Positions 32,526 to 34,536 of a stretch of DNA of 34,536 nucleotides are shown one piece after another. The position numbers were made by a program, and so were the translations under genes. The number at the start of each line of letters is the position of its first letter. Position 1 is the stretch's first letter. Below the pieces are notes generated by a model. It ran no database searches. It saw nothing but the letters and a program-made list of their open reading frames with translations, and was not told the origin of the DNA. The stretch is from Gammaproteobacteria bacterium HGW-Gammaproteobacteria-4 (GTDB taxonomy: Bacteria; Pseudomonadota; Gammaproteobacteria; Xanthomonadales; Xanthomonadaceae). The DNA is taken from contig PGZC01000056.1 of NCBI GenBank assembly GCA_002839995.1, forward strand, positions 1 through 34,536, written 5' to 3'.

Positions 32526-33332
32526 TCACGGCTCGATCGGCGTGTCGCGCAAGCGCCACAACGTGCGGTATTTGCGGAACACATAGCGGCTGTGCAGGTA
32601 ATGGTAAATCGCGCCGGCACGACCATCGAGAAATCCGCCGCGCAGCCAGTAGTTCTTCAGCCAGTACGCGCCGGCATGTAGCCAGGCGTCGATCCAGAAC
32701 CCGCGCACGCCCTGCGCGTGGCGCTGTCGCGCGAACAGCTCGGCGTAGCCATCGAGCTTGGTTTCATACTCCGCACGATTGCGCGCGGTATCGTGTTCGA
32801 TTCGCGCCGGCAGGCGCAGCACGCGCTTGCCGCGGCGATCCAGGCTTTCATGTACGCGCGCCGGCAGGTAGCGGCAGTCGGAACGAAACAGTCGCTCGAC
32901 CGCCTCGCTGCCCCAGCCGCCATGGCGCAGGCTGCGACCAAGAAACCGGGTGCGGCGCCGCAAGCGCCAGATATCGGCGCGCTCGATCGACGCGTTGCCA
33001 TCAGGGCGGGCTGCAAACAACGCGCGCACCCGTCGCGCGCCGCTGGGCACCAGCCATTCGTCGGCATCGAGCAACAGCACCCAGGGCTGGGCGGCGCGCG
33101 CTATCGCGACATTCTTCTGGCTGGAAAAGCCCAGCCACTCCTGGTGCTCCACACGGGCGCCGGCAGCGCGCGCACGCGCCACGGTGTCGTCGGTCGAGCC
33201 CGAGTCGAGCACCACCACTTCCGCGCACAGGCCGAGCAGCGAACGCACGCAACGCTCGATACGATCCGCCTCATTCTTGGCGATCACCACGCCGGAAATG
33301 GGCAGCGAACGCTCGGCATCGATGACAGCCAT
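32526..33332 (-). CDS. family 2 glycosyltransferase, LPS-core type (WaaE/KdtX-like)
   Basis: 268 residues from the ATG at 33332, with CGGAG just upstream. It is a GT-A fold family 2 enzyme: [20 protein letters not shown] opens the nucleotide-sugar domain, [13 protein letters not shown] is the uridine-binding loop, [16 protein letters not shown] follows, and [11 protein letters not shown] holds the DxD metal motif. [21 protein letters not shown] in the C-terminal half and the basic C-terminus resemble WaaE/KdtX-type lipopolysaccharide core glucosyltransferases, so the acceptor may be the heptose of the LPS core. I give no symbol because the acceptor cannot be proved. It is co-transcribed with the reductase gene. 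Confidence 0.85.
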   Translation of the reverse strand: MAVIDAERSLPISGVVIAKNEADRIERCVRSLLGLCAEVVVLDSGSTDDTVARARAAGARVEHQEWLGFSSQKNVAIARAAQPWVLLLDADEWLVPSGARRVRALFAARPDGNASIERADIWRLRRRTRFLGRSLRHGGWGSEAVERLFRSDCRYLPARVHESLDRRGKRVLRLPARIEHDTARNRAEYETKLDGYAELFARQRHAQGVRGFWIDAWLHAGAYWLKNYWLRGGFLDGRAGAIYHYLHSRYVFRKYRTLWRLRDTPIEP

Positions 33333-33394
33333 AAACACTCCGAAACAGCGCGCCCGCAAGACAATGTAGTGGTGAATGTTACTTGCTTTGGCGT

Positions 33395-33487
33395 CGCAGG
33401 TCGGCTCAAACGCCGCAGGCGTGGAGCCGACAGGCCGTGTCGGTTGGTGCGTCGGCTCCAGCACCACGCGCTTTGAGCCGACCTGCG
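33395..33487. repeat. nested inverted repeat between glycosyltransferase and trkA
   Basis: Outer arms of 16 bases at 33395-33410 and 33472-33487 (CGCAGGTCGGCTCAAA and its complement) and inner arms of 10 bases at 33422-33431 and 33451-33460 (TGGAGCCGAC and its complement) are all perfect. The result is a long branched hairpin in the 278-base divergent region. The GTCGGCTC motif occurs in all four arms, so the element may be two palindromes, one nested in the other. Confidence 0.88.
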
Positions 33488-33550
33488 TGCCTCTCCAAGC
33501 CAGTGCCATTCGATAAGGGTGTAACTCGGCAGCGCGCGCCAGACCTGACT

Positions 33551-33556
33551 TAGAAT
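33551..33556 (+). promoter_or_regulatory. candidate -10 box upstream of trkA
   Basis: TAGAAT, a five-of-six match to the -10 consensus, lies 55 bases before the trkA start. No convincing -35 is seen at 16-18 bases upstream, so this is a weak call. Confidence 0.25.
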
Positions 33557-33610
33557 AGCGCACACTTCGAAGGCAGGTCCGACAGGGCCGGCCGGTTCTC
33601 AGGGGAACGC

Positions 33611-34536
33611 ATGAAGATCTTGATACTCGGCGCGGGGCAAGTGGGTTCGTCGGTCGCCGCCGCGCTGGCGTCGGAAAACAACGACATCACCGTGGTCGAT
33701 ACCGACACCGCACGCCTGCGCGATCTGTCCGAGCGGCTCGATATCCGCACCGTGGTCGGCCACGCCTCGTTGCCCAGCGTGCTCGGCCAGGCCGGCGCCG
33801 AGGATGCGGAGTTGCTGGTGGCGGTGACTTCCAGCGATGAAGTCAATCTGGTTGCCTGCGATGTCGCGCGGCGCCGCTTCCGCACCCCGGCGCGGGTGGC
33901 GCGGGTGCGCGAGGCCGAATATTTGCAACTCGATGGGCTGACCCTGGGCGAGAACGCCGCAGTCAGTGCCGCGATCAGCCCCGAGCATCTGGTCTGCCGT
34001 CATGTCGAGCGCCTGATCGAGCACCCGGGCGCCCTGCAGGTGCTCGATTTCGCCGAGGGCCGCGCGCAATTGGTGGCGGTGCGCGCCGTTCCAGGCGGTG
34101 CGCTGGTCGGGCATCAGATCAAGGAACTGCGCAATCATCTGCCGTCCGGTGTCGATGCGCGGGTGGCGGCAATCTATCGCGGCAACCGCGCGGTCAAGCC
34201 CGAAGGCACCACCGTGATCGAAGCCAACGACGAGGTATTTTTCCTCGCCGACCGGCGCGACATCCTGACCGTGATGAACGAGTTGCGCCGGGTCGAGCTC
34301 AAGCGCACCCGGCGCGTGTTCATTGCCGGCGGCGGCAATATCGGCCGCGCGCTGGCGCGCAGTCTGGAAAGCCGTTATGCAGTGAAGGTGCTGGAGCGTT
34401 CGCGCGAACGCGCCAAGTACATCGCCGAGGACCTGGTCAATACCATCGTGTTGACCGGCGATGCCGCCGACGAGGATTTGCTGCGCGAGGAGAACATCGA
34501 TCAGACCGATGTCTATTGCGCGCTGACCAATGATGA
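33611..34536 (+). CDS. trkA: Trk potassium-uptake regulator TrkA, N-terminal part (cut by window edge)
   Basis: The frame is open from the ATG at 33611 to the right edge, giving 308 residues of a protein normally about 460 long. AGGGG lies 6 bases upstream. The first RCK unit begins MKILILGAGQVGSSVAAALA with the GxGxxG NAD site and ITVVDTD as the acidic end of the second strand. A TrkA-C-like segment follows (RAVPGGALVGHQIKELRNHL, then NDEVFFLADRRD). A second Rossmann unit starts at RRVFIAGGGNIGRALARSLE. This two-RCK arrangement identifies TrkA, the NAD(H)-binding cytosolic subunit that gates the TrkH/TrkG potassium channel. It is divergent from the glycosyltransferase gene. Confidence 0.95.
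   Translation, partial: MKILILGAGQVGSSVAAALASENNDITVVDTDTARLRDLSERLDIRTVVGHASLPSVLGQAGAEDAELLVAVTSSDEVNLVACDVARRRFRTPARVARVREAEYLQLDGLTLGENAAVSAAISPEHLVCRHVERLIEHPGALQVLDFAEGRAQLVAVRAVPGGALVGHQIKELRNHLPSGVDARVAAIYRGNRAVKPEGTTVIEANDEVFFLADRRDILTVMNELRRVELKRTRRVFIAGGGNIGRALARSLESRYAVKVLERSRERAKYIAEDLVNTIVLTGDAADEDLLREENIDQTDVYCALTND

Overview
The window looks like a chromosomal segment of a GC-rich, aerobic gammaproteobacterium, most likely Xanthomonadales/Lysobacterales. Three things suggest this: the style of the core proteins (Dxs, GTP-dependent PEP carboxykinase, an OleD-like reductase, a GumN/TraB-type protein, an Oar-like TonB receptor), ubiquinone (UbiJ-UbiB) genes, and several dispersed intergenic palindromes of the kind common in that order. 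I assign the order by recognition, not by a phylogeny. I see no rRNA, tRNA, CRISPR array, prophage or transposase.

Left part (1-7.5 kb): the tail of a TetR-type regulator; a small coiled-coil membrane protein divergent from dinB; dxs behind an unrecognised receiver-like protein; an intergenic palindromic repeat; an HNH nuclease and a GNAT acetyltransferase; and an exported TraB/GumN-like protein that has lost both GxxH motifs.

Middle (7.5-17.2 kb): an acyl-CoA dehydrogenase with a LEA14-like lipoprotein and a small coiled-coil protein; then an alpha/beta hydrolase-fadE pair with an ATGA overlap, divergent from a TetR regulator with a perfect 6-6-6 palindrome between them; then pckG and a small exported protein. 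The theme is fatty-acid breakdown and gluconeogenesis.

17.3-27.2 kb is the most unusual part. A SAM methyltransferase and a TPR-sulfotransferase are translationally coupled on the minus strand. Divergent from them are a small exported protein, a TPR protein fused to a 2-oxoglutarate/Fe(II) oxygenase domain, and a second TPR-sulfotransferase. Convergent with that last gene is a large TonB-dependent receptor whose 14 cysteines all fall in seven close pairs. I suggest this may be a modification island acting on a peptide, protein or small molecule linked to the receptor; this is inference.

Right part (27.2-34.5 kb): mgtE, apparently carrying two internal deletions, and a ubiJ-ubiB-small membrane protein operon in which ubiB also has a frameshifting deletion. 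The three lesions lie within 2 kb, which points either to local decay or to an assembly fault. Then come a tandemly expanded REP-like element, an OleD-like reductase with a family 2 glycosyltransferase, and the start of trkA, cut by the window edge.
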